Origin: Microbacterium galbinum
GTDB taxonomy: Bacteria > Actinomycetota > Actinomycetes > Actinomycetales > Microbacteriaceae
Reading direction: 5' to 3'
Assembly: GCF_023091225.1 (NCBI RefSeq)
Contig: NZ_JAHWXM010000001.1
Span: forward strand, 1,302,001-1,366,000
DNA: 64,000 nt
The notes beneath the pieces were generated by a model, which had not been told where the DNA came from, searched no databases, and saw only the letters and a program-made list of their open reading frames with translations. This document shows, in pieces, positions 33,010 through 41,384 of the stretch. Made by a program: the position numbers and the translations under genes. Numbering within the stretch: position 1 is the stretch's first letter; each line of letters begins with the position of its first letter.

Positions 33010-33870
33010 ATGGGACGGATGCGCGCACGCGACACCGAGCATCCGCAGGCGAAGCTCGATCACGGCGGCGTCGCCACCATCGCCCCCTCGGAGTTCACGA
33101 GCGGATTCGAGCTCATCGTCGACGGCACCCCGCAGTCGCACGTCGACCTCGACGACCCGACGCACCTTCACTTCGAGTACATCGTGCGCATGGGCGCCGT
33201 GATCGATCAGCTGCCCGCGGGACCGCTCACCGCCGTGCATCTCGGCGCCGGCGCCCTGACCGTGCCGCGCTACATCGATGCGACCCGTCCGGGATCGCGG
33301 CAGCAGGTGATCGAGTGGGAGGCGCCCCTCGCGGCGCTCGTGCGCGAACACCTGCCCGTACCGAAGGGCGCGTCGATCCGCCTCCGCATCGGGGATGCGC
33401 GCGAGGGCGTGCAGAAACTCCCCGCCGCCCTCACCGGCGCGTGCGATCTCGTCGTCTCCGACGTCTACTCCGGCGCGCAGACCCCGGCGCACCTCACCAG
33501 CGTCGAGTTCTACCGCGAGGTCTCGCAGCTGCTCTCCCCGGGAGGGGTGCTGCTCATCAACGTCGCCGACGGCCCTGGACTCGCCTTCGCCCGCCGACAG
33601 GTCGCGACCGTCGCCGCGGTGCTCCCCGAGGTCGCGGTGCTCGCCGACACGCAGGTGCTCAAGGGACGCCGCTTCGGCAACCTCGTGGTCGCGGCATCCG
33701 CCTCTCCCCTGCCCACCGAGTGGCTCCCCCGCCTGCTCGCCGCGGGCCCGCATCCGGCGAAGATCGCGCAGGGCGCCGAGGTGAAGACGTTCGTGCAGGG
33801 CGCGCACATCGTCACCGATGCGGATGCCGTGGCCTCTCCGCGACCCGACGCCTCGCTCTTCCTGCGCTGA
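33010..33870 (+). CDS. Spermidine synthase-like SAM-dependent methyltransferase-fold protein
   Basis: A 286-residue protein with the spermidine-synthase-type Rossmann core: HLGAGALTVPRY as the nucleotide-binding loop, VIEWEAPLAALVREHLP after the second strand, and DLVVSDVYSGAQTPAHL at the active-site loop. Spermidine synthases usually show a DxY/GGG motif; here GAG replaces GGG, so aminopropyl transfer is uncertain. Proteins of this kind are common single genes in actinobacteria. Substrate unknown. Confidence 0.75.
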   Translation: MGRMRARDTEHPQAKLDHGGVATIAPSEFTSGFELIVDGTPQSHVDLDDPTHLHFEYIVRMGAVIDQLPAGPLTAVHLGAGALTVPRYIDATRPGSRQQVIEWEAPLAALVREHLPVPKGASIRLRIGDAREGVQKLPAALTGACDLVVSDVYSGAQTPAHLTSVEFYREVSQLLSPGGVLLINVADGPGLAFARRQVATVAAVLPEVAVLADTQVLKGRRFGNLVVAASASPLPTEWLPRLLAAGPHPAKIAQGAEVKTFVQGAHIVTDADAVASPRPDASLFLR

Positions 33871-33962
33871 TCCGCATCCGGGATGCTGGCACGCGGGCGT
33901 GCCGACCCGACGACCGGGTGAACGGCATGCAGACTGGACGGGGACGCTGCGGAAGGAGAGCA

Positions 33963-34490
33963 ATGAGTTTCATCCGGGGATACGACCGGGAGAACCTCCG
34001 CGAGCTGGTCGATATCGACGAGTGCGCGGTACGGCTCGAAGAGATCGAGGATCAGCGCAGCCTTCCCGCTCTGCTGGAGCGCGTGTGGTTGCTGAAGGTG
34101 CTGGGACGCCTCGACGAGGCGCTCGCCCTCGCGGAGACGACCGTGCGACAGGCGCGCATGGCGGGCACGCGCAAGGATGTGCTGCGCGCCCGCGTGCTGC
34201 GTGCGACCGTGCAGCAGTTCCGTGGGGCGCACGCCGCCGCCGAGCAGGAGCTCGCCGCGTGCGCGGAGGAGGCCGAAGGGCAGGGGTGGATCACGATCGC
34301 CGCGTTCGCCCACCAGCACCGCGGCAAGAACGCCTTCGACGCCGGAGATTTCGACACCGCGCGCGACAGCTTCAAGCAGTCGCTGTTCCTGCGCCGCGAG
34401 GCCGGCGCGGCAGATCGCGAGCTCGAAGTCACGCTGCTGGCGATCGACGCGGCCGAGCGCCGTCGCCCGTCGCAGCTCGTCGCCGGCTGA
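33963..34490 (+). CDS. Tetratricopeptide-repeat protein
   Basis: A 175-residue all-helical protein. TPR-like units are visible: ALLERVWLLKVLGRLDEALA, an AAEQELAACAEEAEGQG unit, and AFAHQHRGKNAFDAGDFDTA followed by RDSFKQSLFLR. These give a small protein-binding surface. The start is supported by GAAGGAGAG upstream. No partner is indicated by its neighbours. Confidence 0.75.
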   Translation: MSFIRGYDRENLRELVDIDECAVRLEEIEDQRSLPALLERVWLLKVLGRLDEALALAETTVRQARMAGTRKDVLRARVLRATVQQFRGAHAAAEQELAACAEEAEGQGWITIAAFAHQHRGKNAFDAGDFDTARDSFKQSLFLRREAGAADRELEVTLLAIDAAERRRPSQLVAG

Positions 34491-34532
34491 CCGTGCGCAC
34501 CGGCCGTTCACCCCGGTGTCGGCGGTATGGCT

Positions 34533-34544
34533 TAGCCTGAGCGC
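34533..34544 (+). promoter_or_regulatory. Leaderless-type promoter, TAGCCT 6 nt before the start
   Basis: TAGCCT at 34533-34538 followed by 6 nt and the SprT-like ATG at 34545. Confidence 0.55.
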
Positions 34545-35033
34545 ATGGCGGATCTTGACCGTGTGCGCATCTGGGGTGAGGCGCTCATGACGATGTACCT
34601 CGACGACTCCTGGTCGTTCGGCTTCGACCATGCCAAGCGTCGCGCCGGGCAGTGCGACTACACGAAGAAGCGCATCACCGTGTCGCGCTATCTCGCGGCA
34701 CGGTTCGACGACGACGAGATCCATCAGGTGCTGTTGCACGAGGTCGCCCATGCCCTCGCCGGGCACGCCGCCGCGCACGGTCCGGCCTGGAAGCGCGTGG
34801 CACGCGACCTCGGTTACGTCGGCGGCACCACGCACCACGGCGAGACCGCCGTCGAGCTCGCGCCCTGGATCGGCCGCTGCCCCGCCGGGCACGAGACGTT
34901 CCGGCATCGCCGCCCGACCCGCGCCACCTCGTGCGCCCAGTGCTCGCGCACCTTCGATCAGCGATACCTCTTCACCTGGACGCGGCGCGAGATCACGGCC
35001 GACGTGAAGCTCGCCGCGCAGTCGCCGCGCTAG
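34545..35033 (+). CDS. SprT-like zinc metallopeptidase domain protein
   Basis: A 162-residue protein with the SprT active site HEVAHALAGH (His65, Glu66, His69) followed by HG at 78-79, and a C-terminal zinc-ribbon part (CPAGHETF ... SCAQC). Human SPRTN relatives cut DNA-protein crosslinks; the bacterial role is not established. It converges on the DUF3054 gene with 11 bp between stops. Confidence 0.82.
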   Translation: MADLDRVRIWGEALMTMYLDDSWSFGFDHAKRRAGQCDYTKKRITVSRYLAARFDDDEIHQVLLHEVAHALAGHAAAHGPAWKRVARDLGYVGGTTHHGETAVELAPWIGRCPAGHETFRHRRPTRATSCAQCSRTFDQRYLFTWTRREITADVKLAAQSPR

Positions 35034-35044
35034 GGCGCTGGGCT

Positions 35045-35506
35045 CTAGAGCGTGCGCGGGCCGTCGCTCGCGTTCTCCGAGGAGGCCGTTTCTTCCGGGT
35101 CGTCGTGCGAGAGGGTCGCGCCCTGCTGACCGTCGGCCGCTGCCCGCGAGGCGCGCCCGCGTCGCAGGAGAGCCGTGACCGCGCGCCACCCCACCAGCAG
35201 CACGCCGAGGGTCAGCGTCGCGACGATGATGAATGCGAGCTGAGCGGTGTCCCCCGTGACCACGCGCAGCAGCATACCGCCGGCGACGGTCACGACCCAG
35301 ACGACCACGCCCCACAGCACCGACCACGGCCGACGCGGGCGACCGGGGAGCAATGCGGCGAGCGCGTGACCGACGAGCAGCGCGACCAGGAACGGCCAGG
35401 CGGTGAGCAGGAATCCGGCGGGGCTCTCGTCGTGAGAGGCGCGGCCGATCACGGCGAAGATCAGAACCAGCACGGCGTCGACGATGACTGCGGGGAGGAA
35501 CCTCAT
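35045..35506 (-). CDS. DUF3054 membrane protein
   Basis: A 153-residue integral membrane protein with four hydrophobic segments in residues 1-112 and a polar acidic tail of ~40 residues. The N-terminal VDAVLVLIFAVIGRASHDE and GFLLTAWPFLVALLVGHALA are characteristic of the DUF3054 family, function unknown. Confidence 0.8.
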   Translation of the reverse strand: MRFLPAVIVDAVLVLIFAVIGRASHDESPAGFLLTAWPFLVALLVGHALAALLPGRPRRPWSVLWGVVVWVVTVAGGMLLRVVTGDTAQLAFIIVATLTLGVLLVGWRAVTALLRRGRASRAAADGQQGATLSHDDPEETASSENASDGPRTL

Positions 35507-35518
35507 GCCCCGACCCTA
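35507..35518 (-). promoter_or_regulatory. Leaderless-type promoter, TAGGGT 6 nt before the start
   Basis: TAGGGT (minus, 35513-35518) then 6 nt and the ATG at 35506. Confidence 0.55.
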
Positions 35519-35569
35519 CGCTCGTGCCCCGCGCACACGGTGCTGCCCCCGGGCGTGCCGCCGGCTGTC

Positions 35570-36196
35570 TCAGGCGAAGGCCGTGAACGCCCGGTCGCGG
35601 AGCACGGGCACCGCCGAGACGGCGTCGAGACGGGATGCCGCGGCGACCGCGTCGGCATCGGCGGTGTCGCGCGCCGAGCCGCTCGCCGAGACCAGGTGCC
35701 CGAGCGCACGGCGCAGAGCACGGAAGCCCTCCGCCGCGACCGCCGCATCGGGCGCCGTGTGATCGATGCCGAGGTCGGTGAGCGCCGCGATGATCGCTCC
35801 GGCGGCGAGGTGGTCCTCGACCGCGAAGCGCACGTCGTTCGAGCCGTCGCGCTCCCCCGCGGCGATGAGGGCGACCGAGGTGCGCGCCTGACGCTCCTCC
35901 TGGATGGCCTGCACGGTGCGTGCGACGGCGGTGGCATTGCGGATGCCTCCGACCAGCACCGTCGCTCCTCCGGCGGCGGCGGTCACCGCGAGCGCCGGTG
36001 CGACGGAGTCCGTCGACCACACCGCCGCCTCGGCCAGATCGATCGCGGCACCGTCGGCGACGGCATCCGCCAGTCTCGACGAGAAGTGCAGCACGTCGAC
36101 GATCACGACCACGTCGGCCTCGGCGAGCCGTGCGAGGCCGGCGAGCCCCCAGTCGAGGCGGACCTGGTAGGTGGACTGATCGAACGGCGACGGCAT
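35570..36196 (-). CDS. 2-phosphosulfolactate phosphatase family protein (ComB-like)
   Basis: A 208-residue protein with VVIVDVLHFSSRLADAVADG near residue 30, TVLVGGIRNATAVAR in the middle and RFAVEDHLAAGAII, which are the conserved blocks of the ComB phosphatase family. In methanogens ComB acts in coenzyme M synthesis; bacterial homologues occur without that pathway, so the true substrate here is open. Starts next to a TAGGCT box. Confidence 0.75.
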   Translation of the reverse strand: MPSPFDQSTYQVRLDWGLAGLARLAEADVVVIVDVLHFSSRLADAVADGAAIDLAEAAVWSTDSVAPALAVTAAAGGATVLVGGIRNATAVARTVQAIQEERQARTSVALIAAGERDGSNDVRFAVEDHLAAGAIIAALTDLGIDHTAPDAAVAAEGFRALRRALGHLVSASGSARDTADADAVAAASRLDAVSAVPVLRDRAFTAFA

Positions 36197-36208
36197 CCGT
36201 CCAGCCTA
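36197..36208 (-). promoter_or_regulatory. Leaderless-type promoter, TAGGCT 6 nt before the start
   Basis: TAGGCT (minus, 36203-36208) then 6 nt and the ATG at 36196. Confidence 0.55.
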
Positions 36209-36218
36209 TTCCGCACCG

Positions 36219-36276
36219 TGAGGGGTCAAGACACGCCGCCCGCGGGACCGCGGCAGCGGCGTGTCTTGACCCCTCA
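36219..36276. repeat. Perfect 21-bp inverted repeat
   Basis: The arm at 36219-36239 (starting TGAGGGGTCAAGACACGCCG) is matched exactly by the reverse complement at 36256-36276. The 16-nt centre contains a further CCGCG / CGCGG pair. It fills most of the gap between the FtsX stop and the ComB-like promoter; it can act as a terminator, but its length suggests a mobile palindromic element. Confidence 0.88.
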
Positions 36277-36296
36277 GCGAGCCGGCGAGCCCGCCG

Positions 36297-37775
36297 TCAG
36301 TCGGCTGCCAGCGCCTCGACCGGCGCGACCCGCGTCGCGAGCCGGGTCGGCGTCGCGGCGGCCACGAGCGTCAGCACCGCCGTCGCGACGACGATGATGA
36401 CCACCGGCAGCCACGGCACCTGCGGAGCGACGAGCCCGGCGGGCGTGAAGTCCGGCAGCACCGGCACCGAGCCGAGCAACGACTGGGCGGCGATCCACCC
36501 GTAGGCGACTCCGAGCACCAGACCCGTGAGCGTCGCGGCCACCGTGATGTGCGTCGCCTCGAGCAGCACCATGCGGCGCACCTGGGCGTTCGACAGCCCG
36601 ATCGATCGCAGCAGCCCGAGCTCACGGCGCCGCTGCACGACACCGATCGTGAGCAGGTTCACCAGGCCGACGGCGGCGATCACGGCCGAGACGGCGACGA
36701 GCACCATCATGATCGAGGCGAAGGCGTCGAACGGCGCGAAGAACTCCGGCGGCACCTCCTCGGAGGTCTGGTTCATCATCAACCGCTTCGCCGACTCCAG
36801 CGCGACCGCGAACATCGTCACGAGGGTGACGCCCATCACCACGCCGATCGCCATGCGCGACGATCGCTCGGGATACCGCAGCGCGTTCTCGGCGGCGAGG
36901 CGCGCGGTGGCGCTGGACCCGAACATCCGCCCGACGAGGCGCAGCACCGGCGGCATGAACAGCACCGAGCCGAGCGCGAGACCGGTGAACGAGAGCAGGC
37001 CCCCCACGAACGCGACGACGACCCCGAGCGGCGTCACGAGTCCGACCAGCACCCCACCCGCGAGCAGGGCGGCACCGGCGATGAGCAGCACCCAGGCGCC
37101 GACATGACGCCCGGCCCTGCCCGACACCTCGTCGTGGCCGCGCTCGACCGATCCGCCGATCGCCTGCAGGGGCGTCACCGTGAGCACGCGTCGCGAGCCG
37201 ACCCATGCCGCGACCCAGGTCGTGAGCGCGACGCCCACGGCGGGCAGCACGAGGAACGGCTGCGCGAGGGTGAAGTCCGCCGGCACGTTGGCGATCAGCA
37301 TCCGCCCGATCTGCACTCCGACGGCAGCGAGCGCAACACCGACGATCACGCCGGTGAGCGCGCCGATCACGCCGACCACGAGGCCCTGTCGCCCGACCTC
37401 CGCACGCTGCGAGCGCGCGGTCGCACCGACCAGGCGCATGAGCGCGATCTGACGGGTGCGCCCGGCGATGATCGTCGAGAACGTGTTGGCGGTGACGATC
37501 GCGGCGACGTACATCGCGACCCCCGTGAGCAGCACCGAGAGGATGGCGACGACGATCGCGAGCGTCTCGCTGTCGCCGATGAACGGGTCGGCTTGCAGCG
37601 CCGCACCGATGAAGGCCGTCACCTCGACGAGGATCACCCCGAACGCCGCCGACAGCGCCGCGACCAGGATGCTGGCGCCCATGCCCCGGTCGCGCAACCA
37701 CGCGAGGCGCGGAGCCGTGGCGGCCGTCTCGGGCACGACGGTACCGACCACCGAGGCCGTGCCGACGGCGGTCAT
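36297..37775 (-). CDS. FtsX-like ABC permease
   Basis: A 492-residue membrane protein with two FtsX-type blocks: ~75-165 (VAMYVAAIVTANTFSTIIAG, then RTRQIALMRLVGATARSQ) and ~370-490 (VVQRRRELGLLRSIGLSNAQ), with further transmembrane segments between. The RxRQxALxRxxGA pattern is the hallmark of MacB/LolE-type permeases that move lipids or peptides out of the membrane or sense them. Its ATG overlaps the ATPase stop by four bases. Part of a kinase-regulator-ATPase-permease block. Confidence 0.88.
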   Translation of the reverse strand: MTAVGTASVVGTVVPETAATAPRLAWLRDRGMGASILVAALSAAFGVILVEVTAFIGAALQADPFIGDSETLAIVVAILSVLLTGVAMYVAAIVTANTFSTIIAGRTRQIALMRLVGATARSQRAEVGRQGLVVGVIGALTGVIVGVALAAVGVQIGRMLIANVPADFTLAQPFLVLPAVGVALTTWVAAWVGSRRVLTVTPLQAIGGSVERGHDEVSGRAGRHVGAWVLLIAGAALLAGGVLVGLVTPLGVVVAFVGGLLSFTGLALGSVLFMPPVLRLVGRMFGSSATARLAAENALRYPERSSRMAIGVVMGVTLVTMFAVALESAKRLMMNQTSEEVPPEFFAPFDAFASIMMVLVAVSAVIAAVGLVNLLTIGVVQRRRELGLLRSIGLSNAQVRRMVLLEATHITVAATLTGLVLGVAYGWIAAQSLLGSVPVLPDFTPAGLVAPQVPWLPVVIIVVATAVLTLVAAATPTRLATRVAPVEALAAD

Positions 37776-38533
37776 GCCGACACCTCGGCCGCGAGCATGT
37801 AGGCCGAGATCTCCTCGGCGGTCTGGCGCGGGTGGTCGGCGACGATGCGACCGTCACCGAGGTAGAGCACGCGGTCGGCGTGGCTGGCCGCGATGGCGTC
37901 GTGGGTGACCATCGCGATCGACTGACCGTGCTCCCGGCTGGCGGCCTGCAGCAGCTGGAGAACCTCGCGTCCGGTCTTCGAGTCGAGGTTTCCGGTGGGT
38001 TCGTCGGCGAAGACGAGGTCCGGCGCGGTGGCCAGGGCACGGGCGATGGCCACGCGCTGCTGCTGTCCGCCCGAGAGCTGGTGCGGACGGTGACGCAGGC
38101 GCGAGCCCAGACCCAGCGTCTCGATGAGTCCGTCGATGCGCGCACGCTCCAGCGCGCTCGGCCGGCGCCCGTCGAGCTCGAACGGCAGCAGGATGTTGCC
38201 GAGGGCATCGAGCGTGGGAACCAGGTTGAACGCCTGGAAGATGAACCCCACGCGTCGGCGGCGCAGGATGGTGAGGTCGAGGTCGCCGAGACCCGTGATC
38301 TCGGTGTCGCCGATGAACGCGCGCCCCTCGGTCGGGGTGTCGAGGCCGGCCATGATGTGCATGAGCGTCGACTTGCCCGAGCCCGACGGGCCCATGATCG
38401 CGGTGAACTGACCGCGGCGGATGCCGACGCTGACGTCGTCGAGCGCCCGCACGACTCCCTCGCCGGAGCCGTAGGTCTTCTTCAGGTGCTGGACGCGGGC
38501 GGCGAGGCCCAGGTCGGTGGTCGTGATCTCCAT
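37772..38533 (-). CDS. ABC transporter ATPase (MacB/LolD type)
   Basis: A 253-residue ATPase with Walker [10 protein letters not shown] near residue 50, signature LSGGQQQRV, Walker [13 protein letters not shown] and a switch His (MVTHD). The [10 protein letters not shown] sequence after Walker B is typical of the LolD/MacB export group. Drives the coupled FtsX permease encoded next. Confidence 0.93.
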   Translation of the reverse strand: MEITTTDLGLAARVQHLKKTYGSGEGVVRALDDVSVGIRRGQFTAIMGPSGSGKSTLMHIMAGLDTPTEGRAFIGDTEITGLGDLDLTILRRRRVGFIFQAFNLVPTLDALGNILLPFELDGRRPSALERARIDGLIETLGLGSRLRHRPHQLSGGQQQRVAIARALATAPDLVFADEPTGNLDSKTGREVLQLLQAASREHGQSIAMVTHDAIAASHADRVLYLGDGRIVADHPRQTAEEISAYMLAAEVSA

Positions 38534-38546
38534 GTCTCCGACGCTA
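38534..38546 (-). promoter_or_regulatory. Leaderless-type promoter, TAGCGT 7 nt before the start
   Basis: TAGCGT (minus, 38541-38546) then 7 nt and the ATPase ATG at 38533, giving the transporter pair its own promoter downstream of the two-component genes. Confidence 0.5.
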
Positions 38547-38661
38547 CGGAGCAGGTGCCGTCGCGGTCGTCGCCCAGCGGATGCATCCGCCTCCGCCTGG
38601 AGGATGATCCCGACGATGCCGCAGGGAGGATGCCGGGGGCCGTGCTCAGGCGAGGCGGATC

Positions 38662-39297
38662 TCAGGCGAGGCCGTGCTCGAACGCGAACACGACGAGCTG
38701 CACGCGGTCGCGCAGGCTGAGCTTGGAGAGGATGCGGCTGATGTGCGTCTTGACGGTCGCCTCGCTGAGGAACTCGCGCGTCGCGATCTCACCGTTCGAC
38801 AGACCGCGTGCGGCGAGCGCGAAGATCTCGCGTTCGCGGTCGGTGAGGTCGGCGAACTGCGGAGGAACCGGGGTCGGCGCATCCGCGAAGTGCGCGAACA
38901 GCTCACGGGTGGCGGATGCCGCGATCACACTCGACCCCGCGTGCACGGTGCGCACGGCGGCGAGCAGGAACTCGGGGTCGGCGTCCTTCAACAGGAATCC
39001 GCTCGCCCCCTGACGAATGGCCCGGGCCGCGGCCTCGTCGAGGTCGAAGGTCGTCAGCATCACGATGCGCGGCGCGTCGGGGCGCTGGAGGATCTCGGCG
39101 GTCGCGGTGAGGCCATCCATGACCGGCATCCGGATGTCCATGAGCACGACGTCGGGTCGGGTCTGCTGCACGACATCGAGCGCCTCCCGCCCGTCGCCGG
39201 CCTCGCCCACGACCTCGAGGTCGGGCTGGGAGGCGATCAGCATCCGCACACCGGCGCGGAAGAGGGACTGGTCGTCGACGAGGACGACTCTGATCAT
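38662..39297 (-). CDS. NarL/FixJ-type response regulator
   Basis: A 211-residue regulator: receiver domain 1-120 with the phospho-acceptor Asp in VVLMDIRMPVMDG (about residue 53) and conserved Lys in GFLLKD, and a LuxR-type HTH at ~145-205 (LTDREREIFALAARGLSNGE). The ATG overlaps the kinase stop (ATGA). Likely controls the adjacent ABC/FtsX pair. Confidence 0.93.
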   Translation of the reverse strand: MIRVVLVDDQSLFRAGVRMLIASQPDLEVVGEAGDGREALDVVQQTRPDVVLMDIRMPVMDGLTATAEILQRPDAPRIVMLTTFDLDEAAARAIRQGASGFLLKDADPEFLLAAVRTVHAGSSVIAASATRELFAHFADAPTPVPPQFADLTDREREIFALAARGLSNGEIATREFLSEATVKTHISRILSKLSLRDRVQLVVFAFEHGLA

Positions 39298-40490
39298 GAC
39301 GTGACTCCGATCGGCAGCATGCCGTAGACGTGGAACTGCGCTCCCCGGCGCTCGGCATGCAGACTACCGCCGACCAGCTGGGCGCGCTCGCGCATGCCGA
39401 TCAGGCCGTGCCCGCCCTGCCCCAGCTGCACGGGAGCAGGCCCCGGCGCGACGGTGTTCGCCACCCGGATCTCGACCCGGTCGGGCAGCCACGCCAGATG
39501 CACGTCGACCGCTCCGTCGCCGTGGCGGATCGCGTTCGTGAGGGCCTCCTGCAGGATGCGGTAGACCGCGAGCTGGATGGCCGCGGGCGGCTCCCCCGGG
39601 GGCACGGGGTCGACCGTGATCCGCGGTTCGATGCCGGTGTGCCGCACCTGCGCGAAGAGCGTCTCCAGGTCGGCGAGCGTGGGCTGCGGTCCGTCGCCCT
39701 GGCGGTGACGCAGCTGGGTGAGGAGCATCCGCACGTCCGACAGCGCACCGCGGGCGGTCTGCGCGATCGTGCCCAGCGCCTCGGTCGCCATCTCGGGCTT
39801 CGCTGCGGCGGCGTAGCGGGCTCCATCGGCCTGCGCGATCACGACGGCGAGCGAGTGCGCGACCACGTCGTGCATGTCGCGGGCGATGCGCACGCGCTCC
39901 TGCTCCTCGGCGGCCACGGTCTCGGCCTGCGCGCGCGCCACCTGCGTGGCGCGACCGGCGAGGATGACCCGCCAGAGCAATCCCGCTCCCCATGCCATCA
40001 CCATCGCCAGCACGAACAACGAGCCGAGCAGCACGGAGGTGAGCGCGGCGCGCATCACACTCGCGGCGTCGGTGATCAGTTCGCCCGACCACGCCAGCCC
40101 GAAGTACGCGCCGCCGACGATCCCGCCGCCGAGCGCCGAGGCGCCGCCGAGCCACAGCAGTCGTCGGCTGCCCCAGGCCGCCGTCGCGAACAGCACGACC
40201 AGCACGCCGAAGTCGAAGGGTACGGGTGGCAGCCCCGCAGCCATCTGGAGGAGCGCACCGAACCACGCGACGCAGAGGGCCAGAGCCGGGGCCAGGCGGG
40301 CGATCGCGGCGGCGCCCCAGACGATCGCTCCGACGACGAGGTAGGCCGTGACCGACCACCCGCCGTCGACGATCCAGACGCTGAGGCCGCCCGAGCCCGG
40401 CACGAGGGGGATGCCGACCGTGAGACCGAAACCGATGACCGCGCCGACGATGTCGAGGGCGAGCCAGGTGCGGGAGACGGGACGGAACAC
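39294..40490 (-). CDS. Sensor histidine kinase (HisKA_3 type)
   Basis: A 398-residue membrane kinase. About five to six transmembrane segments in residues 1-170, then the dimerisation helix with phospho-acceptor His in RIARDMHDVVAHSLAVVIAQ (around residue 215) and a C-terminal ATPase with GQGGHGLIGMRERA. No large extracellular domain, as in intramembrane-sensing kinases of the LiaS/DesK group. The GTG at 40490 lies 6 nt after a TAGCGT box. Confidence 0.9.
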   Translation of the reverse strand: MFRPVSRTWLALDIVGAVIGFGLTVGIPLVPGSGGLSVWIVDGGWSVTAYLVVGAIVWGAAAIARLAPALALCVAWFGALLQMAAGLPPVPFDFGVLVVLFATAAWGSRRLLWLGGASALGGGIVGGAYFGLAWSGELITDAASVMRAALTSVLLGSLFVLAMVMAWGAGLLWRVILAGRATQVARAQAETVAAEEQERVRIARDMHDVVAHSLAVVIAQADGARYAAAAKPEMATEALGTIAQTARGALSDVRMLLTQLRHRQGDGPQPTLADLETLFAQVRHTGIEPRITVDPVPPGEPPAAIQLAVYRILQEALTNAIRHGDGAVDVHLAWLPDRVEIRVANTVAPGPAPVQLGQGGHGLIGMRERAQLVGGSLHAERRGAQFHVYGMLPIGVTS

Positions 40491-40502
40491 GCTCTCACGC
40501 TA
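40491..40502 (-). promoter_or_regulatory. Leaderless-type promoter, TAGCGT 6 nt before the start
   Basis: TAGCGT (minus, 40497-40502) then 6 nt and the kinase GTG at 40490. Confidence 0.55.
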
Positions 40503-40559
40503 CGCGAGCGGAGGGCGCGCCGCGTCCGTCTGGGGATGTATCCCGAGTGCGACCGGCCG

Positions 40560-41351
40560 TCAGGCCCGGGCGATGATCTCGCCGTGCGGAACGAGGTACC
40601 AGCCGTCTCCGGCATCCGCCCATCGCTTCCAGGCGTCGCTGATCGCCTGCAGCTCGGAGGGGCCCGCGAGGCCGCTGTCGACGAGCTGGCGCGCGAGCGC
40701 CGATTCGAGGATGCGGTCGGCCCACATGCCGCCCCACCACGCGCGCTCCTCGGGGGTCGCGTAGCACCAGGTGGATGCCGTCGCCGTGACGTCGTCGAAG
40801 CCGGCGGCGCGCGCCCACGCGAGCAGGCGTCGCCCGGCGTCGGGCTCTCCCCCGTTCGCCCGGGCGGCCGCGCGGTACAGCCGCAGCCACTCGTCGAGCT
40901 CGGGCAGCAGCGGGAACCAGATGAATCCGGCGTAGTCGGCGTCGCGCGCCGCGACGATGCCGCCGGGCACCGTGACCCGTCGCATCTCTCGCAGGGCCTG
41001 CACCGGATCGCCGACGTGCTGCAGCACCTGGTGCGTGTGCACGACGTCGAAGCTGTCGTCGGCGAACGAGAGCGCGTGCACGTCTTCGATCGAGAAGTCG
41101 ACGTTCGTGAGGCCGCGGTCCGCGACGAGGTTCCGGGAGAGCGCGAGGGCGTTCGCGTCGATCTCCGTCGCCGTCACGTGCGCGACGACGGTCGCGAACT
41201 CGGCCGTGATGCTGCCCGGGCCCGCGCCGACGTCGAGGAGGCGGGCGGCCGGATCCAGGTGCGGGCGGAGATACTCCGCGGAGTTCGCGATCGTGCGGGA
41301 ACTGTGCGAACGGAGAACGGTCTCGTGATGTCCGTGCGTGTACGTGGCCAT
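40560..41351 (-). CDS. Class I SAM-dependent methyltransferase
   Basis: A 263-residue methyltransferase with the SAM-binding motif LLDVGAGPGSIT near residue 38, the acidic loop ATEIDANALAL, and VVHTHQVLQHVGDPVQALRE around motif IV/V. The C-terminal part has WCYATPEERAWWGGMWADR. The ATG at 41351 is preferred to the GTG at 41366 because homologues of this kind commonly begin at the YTHGHHE segment. It lies beside menaquinone genes but does not look like MenG/UbiE; substrate unknown. Confidence 0.85.
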   Translation of the reverse strand: MATYTHGHHETVLRSHSSRTIANSAEYLRPHLDPAARLLDVGAGPGSITAEFATVVAHVTATEIDANALALSRNLVADRGLTNVDFSIEDVHALSFADDSFDVVHTHQVLQHVGDPVQALREMRRVTVPGGIVAARDADYAGFIWFPLLPELDEWLRLYRAAARANGGEPDAGRRLLAWARAAGFDDVTATASTWCYATPEERAWWGGMWADRILESALARQLVDSGLAGPSELQAISDAWKRWADAGDGWYLVPHGEIIARA

Positions 41352-41384
41352 GCCCCAGTCTGGCACGGGCCGCGATGGCGCCCC

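Noticed and set aside
40560-41351. Methyltransferase next to men genes as MenG/UbiE
   Set aside because: It lacks the UbiE signature blocks and has the THGHHE start of a different generic methyltransferase group.
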